Positions 23,195-33,905 of a DNA stretch of 64,000 nt are shown here, piece after piece. Each line of letters begins with the position of its first letter. Within the stretch, counting starts at the first letter, position 1. A model generated the notes under the pieces. That model was not told where the DNA came from. It searched no databases and saw only the letters and a list, made by a program, of their open reading frames with translations. Source of the DNA: Balaenoptera acutorostrata (Eukaryota > Chordata > Mammalia > Artiodactyla > Balaenopteridae); assembly GCF_949987535.1 (NCBI RefSeq), contig NC_080066.1:127080335-127144334 (forward strand). The letters are read 5' to 3'. Both the position numbers and the translations under genes were made by a program.

Positions 23195-23790
23195 ACAGAG
23201 TTTTGGGTAAAGTAGAAAAGAATAGCTTTATTGCTTTGCCAGGCAAAGGGGGACACAGCAGGCTTATGCCTCAAAAACTGTATCCCAACCCAGGGGAATT
23301 TAGTGAGTAGTTTCATAACAATGGTTCAAGGGTGGGGTTGCTGATAGGGATCAGGGTGGGTGCAGGGCCTGTACTCCCTTAATCTGACCTCAGGTGGTCT
23401 CCTGATGAGCTTCTCTGGTTCCTTTAGTCTGACCTCAGATGGTGTCCTCCCTTGTCTCTGCATCCCCTCCCTTCCCTGATTAGCAACTGTCCTGAATCTG
23501 CCCTTTGGAACACAGGGAGGGTCATGGAGGCTGAAGTCTATTCCCTACAGACAAGAAATGGGGGACACAGAAAGGCTTCTGTGCCCAGGAGCCCGACAGG
23601 GTCCTGCTCGGTTTCACTTTCAGTCATTAATTCTTGAGCCAGGCTTTTGTGACTCAGGGGAGGCCTGGGAAACTACAACTTTTCTACAAATGAGAGGCAG
23701 GCAGAGGACATGGGGGGAGTGGTCTGTCCCAGGAAGGCCCCATAGGGTCCTGCTGAGTAACACTACTGTCAACAGACACTATGGTATAAG
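23195..23790 (-). mobile_element. LTR-like element B
   Basis: On the minus strand an AATAAA signal is present (plus 23227-23232). The body is GC-richer, with TGATAGGGATCAGGGTGGGT, CTGACCTCAGGTGGTCTCCTG and a partly repeated TCTGACCTCAGATGGTGTCC. It differs from element A and follows it closely. The overlapping 60-94 codon frames are not conserved genes. Confidence 0.55.
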
Positions 23791-24234
23791 AAATAAAGCC
23801 TTTCTGTTTTCATATTATGGATATTGTTTTCTAATATTTTAAACTCAGATTCACAGAATTAAGTTGATTCTACTCTATTTCATGAAATGCTATTATATTG
23901 GTCACGCAAGTCCTTTTATTTGTTCTCTTATTATTATTATTTTCACTGTTTCTTATCCTCAGTCCCATATTTTTCTTACTCTTGTGAATTTAACGTATAT
24001 CTATCAAACTTTCCTTTTATATATTTATATATTTACATGTAAGTATAGAACTGAAAAAAATACACTATTCTTTCTGTGTGTTTAAAAGAAGTAAAAGTGG
24101 CTTTATCCTAAATCTTATTCTCTTCCCAGCTGTTCTCAAATATCTATTTATTTTGAAGGGTATTCTGATTGCTATATGTAGATCTAGCACCAAGTGGTAT
24201 ATCATTTTGTAGCATCTTTTCTTTTCTATCTCAG
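23791..24234. other. AT-rich unassigned sequence
   Basis: No feature can be supported. Confidence 0.5.
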
Positions 24235-24800
24235 TGAGAAATTATAGTAAAACTGGGTTCACGTCTTGGTGCCAAAGACACAACCAAGTCAAAGATCTGG
24301 AGAAGGAAGAATTTATTATTACTTGCAGCAAGTAAGGAGAACATGGGGAATCTTGCCCAGTGTCTCTCTAAACAGCAAAATTGGGGAAGTTTTAAACTAA
24401 GGGTACATGCATATTCGTGGAAGGACTGGGGCAGAGGAGAGTTTAGCATAGAATTGGGGCCAAGGTCGACAGAGTCCAAGCTTTAGTTGACTGAAGTCAC
24501 GAGGGTCAACATCATGGAGACCTTAGTTCCTGCAGGACTCAAAGACATGTATCAGATTGGTAGGTATATCCCTTAAGGAGAACCTAGCACTCAGTTTTAT
24601 CACTGAACTATTGTTTCTTGACTGCTTTTCCTTTGTTCCTGAATTCCCTTAATTTCCTTAAGATCATTAATTACTGAGACCTATTCAAGGGCAAACATTG
24701 TGGCTAGGCTTAGATAACGAAATGGCTTAGGCCAAAAATGGCTTCTCTTATGTCAAGAAAGCCATGCTTGGTGGTCTGTCTCTGGGAATCCCCTACCCTA
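24235..24800 (-). mobile_element. LTR-like element C
   Basis: On the minus strand an AATAAA signal (plus 24312-24317) lies in the context GGAAGAATTTATTATTACTTG, typical of LTR R-regions read backwards. The 3' part carries GGCTTAGGCCAAAAATGGCTT. No internal retroviral sequence was seen. The family is unresolved. Confidence 0.5.
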
Positions 24801-24889
24801 TCTGCTTACAAAATGGGGCATATTTCTTAACTATATCATAAGAATAATTGCACTTAAATCATACATAGTGTTTACATGAAAAGTGCTTA

Positions 24890-25412
24890 TTTAAGAATAA
24901 GTCTCCCCCAAATTTGCCGCTTTCCCATGAGGATTACTTTGAACTAAAGGCAATCAAGACTGAGCTGACTCAGGAAAAGCTCTTTTCTTCCCCCTGACTA
25001 CCTAAAAGAAATATAAATTTCCCCATTTGTGGGGAAAATCTGCAGTAATAAAAGAATTTACATTGGAAAGGGGCCTATACTGGGAGGAGAGCTACTACCA
25101 AAAATAACTTTTTACCTAAGAAACTTATTTGCATAACAGGGCAAACTTTGTTTACTAAACACTTCCTCCTCTCACCTTCCTGTGACTTGTCTTCCCCTTC
25201 TTTGTATCCCAGACCTCTACCCCTTTCCTTAGCCCAAGAAGTTTTATATCTCAATTGCCTGGCTGCCTTTTGAGTCTCTTATCTTTATGGGGCTCCCCTA
25301 TATACATAGTTAAATTTATTTTTCTCTTGTTAATCTGTCATATGTCATTTTAATTGTTAGATCAGCCACAGGATCTAGAAGAATAGAAGGAAAATTTTTC
25401 CTCCCAACAGTA
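24890..25412 (+). mobile_element. LTR-like element D
   Basis: A sense LTR-like order: GAATAAGTCTCCCCCAAATT, later TTTTGAGTCTCTTATCTTTA, TTTATTTTTCTCTTGTTAATC, and the end GGATCTAGAAGAATAGAAGG then TTTTTCCTCCCAACA. That 3' end with its terminal CA is typical of a class of mammalian ERV LTRs. It is opposite in orientation to elements A-C. Confidence 0.6.
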
Positions 25413-25599
25413 AGAATTAATTATATGAGACTAATCTGAACACAGCAAACACACCTAGACTTTATACCTAACATCTGTGATTATATGTCTAAATACCATG
25501 TCTTCTGTTTCTTACTTGTGGAACCAAAATTGTAAATTCTACATTGAGTAATACAATTAAGGAGACAGAAAATTTCCTGAGAAATGCCATGTACTCTAA

Positions 25600-25820
25600 G
25601 TCACAGGTTTCCAGATTTGGCTGTACATCAGAGATCCTTGGGGATCTTATAAAAAAGTATAGATTCCTCAGCCTCCCTAGCTCTACTGAATCAGAATTAT
25701 TGAGAGTTCTGGCCATTCCTCTAATTTACAAGTCAACTTGGTAGGAGAAGCTAATGTAATCTCTCCTAACCTTTCCAGGGATAATTGCAGTGAGGAAAGT
25801 AGGGGTGTGTGAGGAGTCTG
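25600..25820 (+). mobile_element. MER5/MER58-like hAT fragment plus shared repeat
   Basis: GGCTGTACATCAGAGATCC and CTCTACTGAATCAGAATTATT match hAT MER5-type cores. The segment 25708-25820 repeats 21790-21905. A further MER5-like end, TGTGATATAGCCAGTTCTGA, lies at 26096-26130 beyond a microsatellite. Confidence 0.6.
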
Positions 25821-25824
25821 GCGT

Positions 25825-26065
25825 CTGTCTGTCTATCTGTTTACCTGTAGGTCATCATGTAACTATATCTCTAGATATCTAGAGAGAGAAATAGAATGAT
25901 CTAGATGATATATAGAAACAGCTTCTATATATCTTCATCTAGATGGAGCGATCTCTTTCTTTAGAGAGAGAGATCTCGAGAGCGATCTAGATCTTATATA
26001 TATCTAGAACTGATACATACATATCTTCATCTATATGTATATCTCCATCTATATCTATCACTATC
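25825..26065. repeat. Degenerate (ATCT)n microsatellite with palindromes
   Basis: About 240 bp of ATCT/TATC-derived text rich in CTAGAT and AGATCT words. It contains the perfect 18-base palindrome TCTCTAGATATCTAGAGA at 25868-25885. Both ATCT-type and AGAT-type words occur on the same strand, so the tract can fold back on itself. Confidence 0.8.
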
Positions 26066-26095
26066 ATCTATATTTTTTCCATATTCTCAGGCAAT

Positions 26096-26132
26096 TGTGA
26101 TATAGCCAGTTCTGAGTACCACTGCTTAGTAC
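26096..26132 (+). mobile_element. MER5-like 3' remnant
   Basis: TTGTGATATAGCCAGTTCTG and AGTACCACTG resemble the right end of MER5-type elements. It is likely the right flank of the element interrupted by the microsatellite. Confidence 0.4.
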
Positions 26133-28865
26133 ACATAGCATTTCTGAGATTTATCAGAGATGAATAGCCAGACCTGCCATTCCTATTCTATCACAGAAAG
26201 GATTAAATTTAATGATATTGATGTTGGCATGTATTGTTTAGAGACTGAAGATTGCTATTTGTTGGTTAAGCATTTAAAATAATGAAAAAAACAACAGTGA
26301 TAGTAGTTATTGCAGAAAAGCCTCAGATTAATGATTCTCATTGCTAATATTAGCTATAATTTGAAAATTTTAACATCTTGAGTTTCTTCTTGGTCTAATA
26401 ATTTCTAGGTCTGGGTGTTTTGGTTTTCTTCTGCATCTAGTATTGATGAATAAAAGCATTTTCAATATTATTTTGGATCAATTAACTTAGTGGTGGGTCA
26501 TTTCAGATCACTAACATTTATATGTGAAATTTCTAATTCCTTAGCTACTTAATTTAAAATCTTATTTGTGTGTATGGGAATATCTATTAGTAAACATAGA
26601 AGCTATAAGTGTGTGAATAAAGCTGTCTATATCAGATTTTAATTGCTAGTCTGAAGATCATATAAATGTTCAAAATTCATCTCAGCACTTGTTCACTCAT
26701 AGTTTGAGTGCCTGGTCAACGCAGATAAATCCAAAACAAACTCCTGAGTGGACGTGTACTTACTGGTTTTAGGGGAGAAAATGGCTGACAGGTTTGCAAA
26801 TCACTTGTGGCTAAATATGCTGGCCTCAGCCACTGAGAAGGAATAATTACTAGACATTTTAGTTGCCATTCAGAATTCTACCACAGTCACTTTTAGAGCC
26901 AATTTTGATAATGCCCTATGAATATATGAACTCTGATCGGTCAGAACTGATTTTTATGGATCCATGCCAGACTTTTTTTTTTTTTTTAATCAATAGCTGA
27001 ATGATTTCTAAAAATAGAAGCTAAAAAATATTTTCTAAACACAAGTTGTTCAGATGACATATGCTTATTTTTTCACTGAGGAAAAACTATAAACACTAAT
27101 TAACAAATAGTACCTTAACATTCTTTGAGAAGAAGAGATTTCACTTATAAAATGATGACAGGAGTGATTATGAAGGTATTACACTCAGGTTGTATTCCCT
27201 GAAGATGTGGCCATGGTAGCTTTTTTCCCCTCCTAGTAATCTATCGGCAGCCCAAGGCTCTTTAAACCCTGAAGGTTTGATAAGAGCAATTGAAAAACTA
27301 TGAACAAAGGTTTAACACTACGTTTCAGCAAGGAGGGGTTAATTAAACTCAATGAGTAATCTTCAACTACTGTACTGTGTCAAGATTTCAGTGGTTTAGG
27401 GCTGCTACAGGAGGAAAAGAATGTAAAAGGAAAAATGCACCATGGTTTTCTTCAAATGGAAGGGAGTGGAAGTAGAAGATGAGAAAACAAAAGATGATCA
27501 CATATGGTCTACAACTGGTTAACAAGGCAGTCCAGGCAGTCAGAGGACAGAGTGCACTAAAATACTGCTTACTTATTGTGTCTGGGATGGTTTATTTATT
27601 TCTTGGTTAAAAAAAGATATTATTTTCCTACTTAGGAAATTCTCATTTAGCCTCAGCTGAGAAATTCCCTCCCTCTCTTTTTAATGTTCTAAGGACTGCC
27701 ACGCATCTCAGAATGGCTCCAAGGTTGGATAGGTAGGGGAAACAAACAAACAAACAAACACAAACATAGAAGTCTTTACTACCTGTAAAGAATATCAGGT
27801 TTTGGCCAAGCATGACTCAGTGAAATATTGGAAATGACTAAGAGAATCTGTGGAATCCCAATAATGGAAGAAGGTTTTATGCATTAACATTTAAGTGAAA
27901 TTCTGAATGCACCAATTTTAAACAAGTCCCATTAATAGATTTTTAGTCGTAACAATCTTTCTTAAATCAAAGATTTGCATCAGAAACATAATCCAAGTAT
28001 GTAGTTTTCTATATGGAATCTTATCTTGAAGATGCGCCATTTGTATGTGCCTGTAGCTTTCTAGTAATTCGTTCATTGCGCTGAAGACCCGTGGTGCGCT
28101 GTGTGCTGGCATTTTGCAATGTAATTTTCTCAGGAAGGACAAACATGTTGCTAACAATAATAAATAATAATAAAAATAATGGCAGCACCACGAAAGGTGA
28201 CATTTAAAAAAGCATTTTACATTTAATTTTTTTTATGAGAGAGAAGGAAATATATACAGAGATAATTATAGAAAACACAAACATCCTAACTTTGTTAGTC
28301 TGAGAACAGAATCATTGTATGATCATAATGTGTAGATATGTATAGTCGTATCTATGGATTAAATTTTAGCATAAATTTGATGTTATCTGTATAAGGGGAA
28401 AAATATACAATACGTAGGATTGGGTAAGAAGTCTCATACAATACCAGTAAAAAAATACCAGGAAATATCTTTTATTTATATTATGTAAATTATTTATTTA
28501 TTTACATAGATTAAATTCTCTTTTTATTCACCAGAAAATGAATTGGATTTCCTACTCTTGCATGCTGATTCGTTTTATGCATTTCACCCCTATTTAAATA
28601 TTTTTACTGCTACCATGCAATAATGTCTGATGAGAACTTCTCAAACATTTTCATGGGAAGACAGTATTGAAGGAATTTTCTTTTAGCAGGTATAATTTTC
28701 CAGTAATAAAGGCTCATTAATGTTTTTCTTAAACGAAATGTATTTTCTAATTAGGCACATTATTATTTTTTTCTTCACCAACTGCCCTAAATCAAATTAT
28801 TTCATTCAAAAGATGTAGTTTCTCAACGAATACATTCAACAGCAACTTAGACTCGAAAATGTTAC
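26133..28865. other. AT-rich unassigned sequence
   Basis: No gene is supported. A T-run is at 26972-26987 and a (CAAA)n tract at 27740-27768. 28021-28203 (minus) holds a 60-codon frame with a hydrophobic start in a locally CpG-bearing patch, reported among the findings. A second overlapping frame of 79 codons lies at 27918-28157. Confidence 0.45.
27740..27768. repeat. (CAAA)n microsatellite
   Basis: Six or seven tandem ACAA units. Confidence 0.85.
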
Positions 28866-28869
28866 CAAA

Positions 28870-29290
28870 CCAGGTCCCTTTGTCCAACCGGCAGCAACCC
28901 GAACTCTGAGTTGCTAAGGTTTATAGCCGACAGTTGATTCACAAGGCAGCCAAGCAAGGAACCGGAGGACAAGTCTCAGAACTGCCTCCCCAAAGGTGAG
29001 GATGTTGGGATATTTATGGGATAAGCAGGGTGGTCTTAGGAGGGCGGAAAGGTGATGGGAGGCAGGGAAGGTGAGGCAATCCGTGTTCTGAGCAGGTGCA
29101 TCTCCCTAGGAGCTTCTGCATAATCAAATTAGAGGCTGAGCGTGATTGGAGGGTGGAGTTTTCCGGCCTCTGACGTCACCAGGCCAGTTTTCAAAGCAGT
29201 GGTTGCAACCAGCCCTAGCTGGTTCTCACGGATAAGCTGACTCCAAGTTTCTGTAAAACAGCGGAGCTGCTAGAAGCTGGAAAGGTATGC
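28870..29290 (-). mobile_element. LTR-like element E with CRE-type site
   Basis: A GC-richer block with the order of a backwards LTR: GGAACCGGAGGACAAGTCTC, then GGATATTTATGGGATAAGCA, CTGAGCGTGATTGGAGGG and TTTCTGTAAAACAGC. On the minus strand it has TGACGTCA (29171-29178), CCAATCA (29143-29149) and a CATAAATA TATA-like box (near 29010-29020), in promoter order. Confidence 0.55.
29171..29178. promoter_or_regulatory. CRE-like site TGACGTCA
   Basis: The perfect palindromic cAMP-response-element core lies inside LTR-like element E, 22 bases from a CCAAT box. Activity is an inference from motif content only. Confidence 0.4.
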
Positions 29291-29299
29291 AATTAAAGA

Positions 29300-29485
29300 G
29301 GGATGCGGGGAAGGAAAGAAAGAAAAAATGAAAGCGAACTTAATCAGTGAAGGCAGTTTATAAACAAAGGGGTTTTAACAAGCTGTTCCCTTACCTGTTG
29401 TTCTGTAAGATGAGCTCAAGAATTTCTGTTATCAGCTTCTGTTAACTCTGTGGGGCACGGTTTCAGGAAGTATTGCTGATAATAG
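29300..29485. other. Unassigned sequence
   Basis: Nothing supported. Confidence 0.5.
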
Positions 29486-29489
29486 GGGA

Positions 29490-29735
29490 AGTATGTGGCA
29501 CAGGCTTTCGGAGGCAGAGCAAACAGTAACAAAATCCTGGCTCTCCCATTTAAAGTATGAGATATTGGAAAATTGCTTAGTACCCTTAACCTCAGTTTCA
29601 TCATTGGGGACAATAAATATTCACAGTGTTGATCAGATTAGATGAGACAACACATATAACATGTTTAGTACAATTCCTGGCATTTAATTATATCTCAATA
29701 ATGCTAGCTATTATTGTTATCACTATTATTAAATT
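29490..29735 (-). mobile_element. MIR SINE, inverted
   Basis: AACCTCAGTTTCATCATTGG, then ATCAGATTAGATGAGACAAC, and a TAATGCTAGCTATTATTGTT end are complement MIR in the right order. Confidence 0.8.
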
Positions 29736-29759
29736 CTTTAACCCACTGCCTATGACCAA

Positions 29760-30292
29760 GATAACCTTAACCTTCCCCTTAGCTTGTCTCAACTATATAT
29801 GGGCTTTTTCCTGACTCAGGGCCCCTGACCTCCCTTTTCCTATAGCATTTACTTTAGAGAACTAGGTATTGTCACTTTTTCTCTGCCCCTTTGAGATTTA
29901 AATCTTTTTAAAAGTCTCTTGTCAGTATTAGAACCTAGGACTGGGTTTCTCAAGGACCCTGGGGCCATCCCTTTGAAATTTAATCAAGGAAGAAGCAGCT
30001 CTGTCTCCCAGTCTCTGTGGGAAGGTGGGAGCTTCAGGGGGCATCTTGCTCCTAGTTGTAAAACTTTCTCTTGCCTGGAGAAAATTTACTTTTCTTTTGG
30101 GTAAAACCTGTTAGCAAATACAGATCCTCCAACCATCCTCTATCTCAGCTCGTAAAATCTCTCCTGCCTTTTATTTCAGCAGAACTGAGTTTCCAGACTT
30201 GGTCTGTGCTCTCTCCTCTACTGCCAGCCATCATATCAAAATAAAATCAACTTCACTTTGCCCATCTTGTCTGGTGCAAGCTTTTCTTTAAT
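29760..30292 (+). mobile_element. LTR-like element F
   Basis: A sense LTR-like sequence ending CCTGCCTTTTATTTCAGCAG, an AATAAA signal at 30240-30245, and TCTGGTGCAAGCTTTTCTTT. The 3' portion resembles ERVL/ERV1-type LTRs. No internal sequence was seen. Confidence 0.55.
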
Positions 30293-30294
30293 AA

Positions 30295-30850
30295 CTAACT
30301 CATAGTAAGTACTTGATAAATGGCGGTAGTAGATATTGTTTTTAATATTATTAGAATAGTGATATGAAGAATCACTTTTTTAAAAACACATTTGCTTGAA
30401 GAATAGCTATTTATCACAGAGGTGTTTGCATAAAAAAGAAATGTAGAAGTTTCTGATGAGAGTATAGTGTTTCTGCATTATTTATTTACAATAAGAATTT
30501 TGGGTGAAGACAGGATCCAGGTGTAGATGTGAGTATGAAAAGGCTGAGTTGTGGATGATTTTGCTGAAGATGAAGCATTAAAGGAGCTATGAAAACCAGA
30601 TGGCCTCATAAAAAGATTAAAAAATATAGAAAAATTGTCAAGTCTTGGAATAAAGAAAACCTGTGATCCCTGTGTCCCAGCGATGGTTGGCTAGGAGGTG
30701 CCAGCTTGTGTGGAGTTGCCAACGACAGGGAGAGGAAGACAATAACATCCTTAAAATAGGATGGAGGGAAAGGGCCTGGAATTGGTAATGACCTAGAATT
30801 GGTACTAACCTGGAGCTTTCTGTCCTTAATTCGCATCAGCTGATGATATC
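30295..30850. other. Unassigned sequence
   Basis: No gene is recognised. A short tail TAGTAAGTACTTGATAAATG at 30303 could be a remnant of an old SINE or LINE end. Confidence 0.45.
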
Positions 30851-30854
30851 CCAG

Positions 30855-30985
30855 GATTCAGTTCTCAACATGTGGTGCCTATACCAGCAGCATCAACATC
30901 ACCTGGGAACAACTTGGAAATGCAAACTCTCCACTCCCACCCCACTTGGGTGGAGGTTCAGAAATCTGCATTCAGTAAGGCTGAA
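30855..30985 (+). mobile_element. MER5A-like hAT DNA transposon
   Basis: TTCTCAACATGTGGTGCCTAT, CAGCAGCATCAACATCACCT and TTGGAAATGCAAACTCTCCA match MER5A. The right terminus is lost. Confidence 0.8.
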
Positions 30986-31450
30986 ATATAGGTAAGTTAT
31001 TATTATTCATTTGTTAGGCAAAGCCTTCCAGTTAAATGTGTTCTCATTGTTTATGTTTAACAGAAAAGTTCCAGAGGGTTCATTTCAGCCTTGAATTTTA
31101 TCTACCTCAATTCTTTTTCAACTTAGCGAGTTTAGTGTTAAGGTAAAATAAAAATAAGAAAAGAATAAAAAAGAAAAAACAAATGTAGAAAAAAAGAAAT
31201 AAAAACCAAGAGGGAGAAAAGAAAAAGAAAAAAGAAACCAAAGCCTTAAGGGTTTTTGACAAAGCAAAGCTACTTTATTCATACCTAAGACCAAATATGC
31301 CTTGCATAGCAAAAGTTCAAGAAAGGAGAACTTTCTGTCTCACATGTAAGAGAATAAGCAGGTTTGTTTTTAACACCTATTCTGATTTTTCTGGGAAAAC
31401 TGCAATGAGAAAAGAAGGTAGCACAAAAGGCTTCTGTATCAGTCAGGAAA
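30986..31450. other. Unassigned sequence with an A-rich low-complexity tract
   Basis: An A/G-rich tract lies at 31144-31240. The 64-codon minus-strand frame translates this tract and is not a gene. Confidence 0.55.
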
Positions 31451-31458
31451 AGCACAGT

Positions 31459-31934
31459 CAGAAGCTTTCAGACTTTTTAGTTTCAGGACACTTTTACATT
31501 CTTAAAAGTCATTAATGGCCTCACAGAACTTTTGCTTGTGTGGGTTTTATCTATTGATATCTACCATATTAGAAATTAAAACTGAGAAATTAAACAAGAT
31601 ACAATTTATTTTAAAATAACAGTAAGAAATTTATTACATGTTAACATAAACAGACGATTTTAAGGAAGATTATTATATTTTCCAAAACAAAAAAATATGA
31701 AGAAGAGTGACATTCTTTTATATTTTTGGAAATTAATGTCTGGCTTACTAGACACTAGAATTCTCACCCTTGCTTCTGCTTTCAATCTTCTGCAGTATTT
31801 TGTTTTGGTTGATGAACATGAAGTAAATCCAAACTTACACAGGTCTGTAGTTGAAAAGGAAGAATTTCGTGAAATACCCAAAAGGGTCTTGGGGACCTCT
31901 GAGAGGTCCTCAGACCTTACTTTGAGAACTGCTG
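31459..31934 (+). mobile_element. Charlie-type hAT DNA transposon, deleted
   Basis: Begins CAGAAGCTTTCAGAC and ends CTTTGAGAACTGCTG, which form imperfect hAT termini. The body shows AGTTTCAGGACACTTTTACA, TACCATATTAGAAATTAAAA, ATTTTCCAAAACAAAAAAAT and CAAAAGGGTCTTGGGGACCT. This is a Charlie family order with the middle removed. Frames on both strands (31660-31969) are by-products of the degenerate transposase region. Confidence 0.8.
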
Positions 31935-31939
31935 GGCTA

Positions 31940-32505
31940 GATTATCCTAGACTCTCCAAATCTCAGTAGTTTACCACGAACACCTCCCCCAAATCTCAGA
32001 GACTTGCTCCTTGGTCATGCTGCATTCTATGTGAATCAGCTGGGGGCTTTGCTCAGAGACACAGGCTGTCTGAACAGCCACTGCCTGGGCATTGCCAGTC
32101 GTTGAGAGAGAGGAGGATGAGCATGGTGATACATGCACTGGTTCTTTTTTCTTTCTTTTTTTTTTTTTTTTATAGCTATTATTATCATTGTAAGAGTGTG
32201 ACTTTCAGAGAAAAGACAATAAGGAGGTGGAGGAAAGCGGGGAGCAGAAGGGAAAATTAAGTGAATTCATACCTATTTTTCTGTGAAGGCCTGCAATGGT
32301 TCTTAACGATTCTTCTGGGAAGTGACCGCCTCACTTCTGTTCACACTTTGTTAGCTGAAGCACCTGCTTTAAGTGGCAACAAACCAAATCCTCCTTCAGG
32401 GAGGGGCACTGAATATTGGTGAATAGAATTTAGTTTACCATACTTAAACCTACAGATGACCAGAAGATGCTTGTGAAAAATGTACCCCCGACTAGCTGTT
32501 TTTTT
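31940..32505. other. Unassigned sequence
   Basis: Nothing supported. A T-run is at 32154-32173. The block 31981-32160 is less AT-rich and matches no repeat I recognise. Confidence 0.45.
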
Positions 32506-32506
32506 A

Positions 32507-32822
32507 AATTATTTTTAAGATTTATTTATTTATTTATTTGGCTGCGTTGGGTCTTTGTTGCTGTGCGCGGGCTTTCTCTAGTTGCGGCGAGCGGGGCTAC
32601 TCTTCGTTGCGGTGCGTGGGCTTCTCATTGCGGTGGCTTCCCTTGTTGCAGAGTGTGGGCTCAGTAGTTGTGGCTCACGGGCTCTAGAGCACAGGCTCAG
32701 TAGTTGTGGCCCACGGGCTTAGTTGCTCCGTGGCATGTGGGATCTTCCCGGACCAGGGCTCGAATCCGTGTCCCCTGCGTTGGCAGGCGGATTCTTAACC
32801 ATTGCACCACCAGGGAAGTCCC
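32507..32822 (-). mobile_element. CHR SINE, AGTCCC subtype, with internal duplication
   Basis: Inverted CHR SINE with a TTTA tail, GGCTGCGTTGGGTCTTTGTT and the end CCACCAGGGAAGTCCC. The module TCAGTAGTTGTGGC occurs twice (32661-32674, 32697-32710), 36 bases apart. The imperfect target duplication GACTAGCTG/GATTAGCT flanks it. The 66-codon frame is a SINE by-product. Confidence 0.94.
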
Positions 32823-32823
32823 C

Positions 32824-33075
32824 TGATTAGCTTTTAATAAAAGTGTTATTTCAAAAGGAAATCATATTTAAATAGTTATTATAACATTATACTGTTAGAT
32901 GTGATTTGGTTTCTGTTTTTCTGCTTCATTGATGCCCTCTTAAGAAATGATACAGCAGGCAAGCATATAATTTTTAAAATATCTAATATTTCTTTTGAAC
33001 ATTAAGCATGAGTTCTTGATAAAGAATATGGTCTTTGAGAAAATAAAACATGCCATAATTTAAGCTAGCAATGTT
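32824..33075. other. Unassigned AT-rich sequence
   Basis: Nothing supported. Confidence 0.5.
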
Positions 33076-33084
33076 ATAATAAAA

Positions 33085-33180
33085 ATGACAACATTTTCAA
33101 ACATTTACTGAGTACCAGCTGTGTACTGATGTACTACGCTATGGTTTTAGGGTTTTACCTCTTACCTGGATGAATTTCTG
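33085..33180 (+). mobile_element. MIR SINE remnant
   Basis: AAACATTTACTGAGTACCAG followed by CTGTGTACTGATG resembles the MIR 5' core. It is short and diverged. Confidence 0.45.
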
Positions 33181-33409
33181 AATGGATTCCTTTATGTGGT
33201 CATGTGTGGAAATTGTGATACATATAATAGTAAACACAAATAAAGGTCTTGAAGATAGTTGAAATGACTTTGATAAAAAAAGAGTTTATCAAAATCATTT
33301 ATTCAACCCAGAAATAAATTTTATTGTAGGTGCTAATGACTTGAAAAGAAAGATTTTTCTTTCTTTGGAAAATAGTAGTCATTTCATGTGATGATTTATC
33401 TTATTACTA

Positions 33410-33905
33410 ATGTATTAGTTTCCTATTGTTGCTGTAACAAATTACCATAAACATTGTGGCTTAAAACAATACAAATTCATTATCTTTCATTCTGGGAGAT
33501 CAGAAGTCCAAAATGACCTTATAGGCTAATATAAAGGTGTAAGCAGAGCTATGTTTCTTTTGGAAGCTCGTGGAGAGAATCCATTTCTTTACTTTTTCCA
33601 CCTTCTAGAGGCCTCTTGCAATCCTTGTCTCAGGGCCCCTTCCTCCGGTTCACAGCCCATCTCTCCAACCTCTGTTCCTTCTTCACATTTGCTCTCTGGC
33701 GCCTCTGTCTCCCTCTTATAAGGACCCTTGTGATTACTTTGGACCATCCATGTGATCCAGGATAATCTCATTTCAGGAGCCTTAATCACATCTGTAAAGT
33801 CTTTTTTTTTTTGCCATGTAGGGGAACATATTCACAGTTCTGGGGATTAGGACATGAACACCTTTGGGTGGAGGAGGAGTTCATTATTCTCTCTACAATA
33901 GCTTT
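33410..33905 (-). mobile_element. MLT1/MST-type LTR (ERVL-MaLR), inverted
   Basis: TTAGTTTCCTATTGTTGCTG, GTAACAAATTACCATAAACA, TTCATTCTGGGAGATCAGAA, ATAAGGACCCTTGTGATTAC and TTCTGGGGATTAGGACATGA form the classic complement order of a MaLR LTR. The 66-codon minus-strand frame is inside it and not a gene. Confidence 0.82.
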
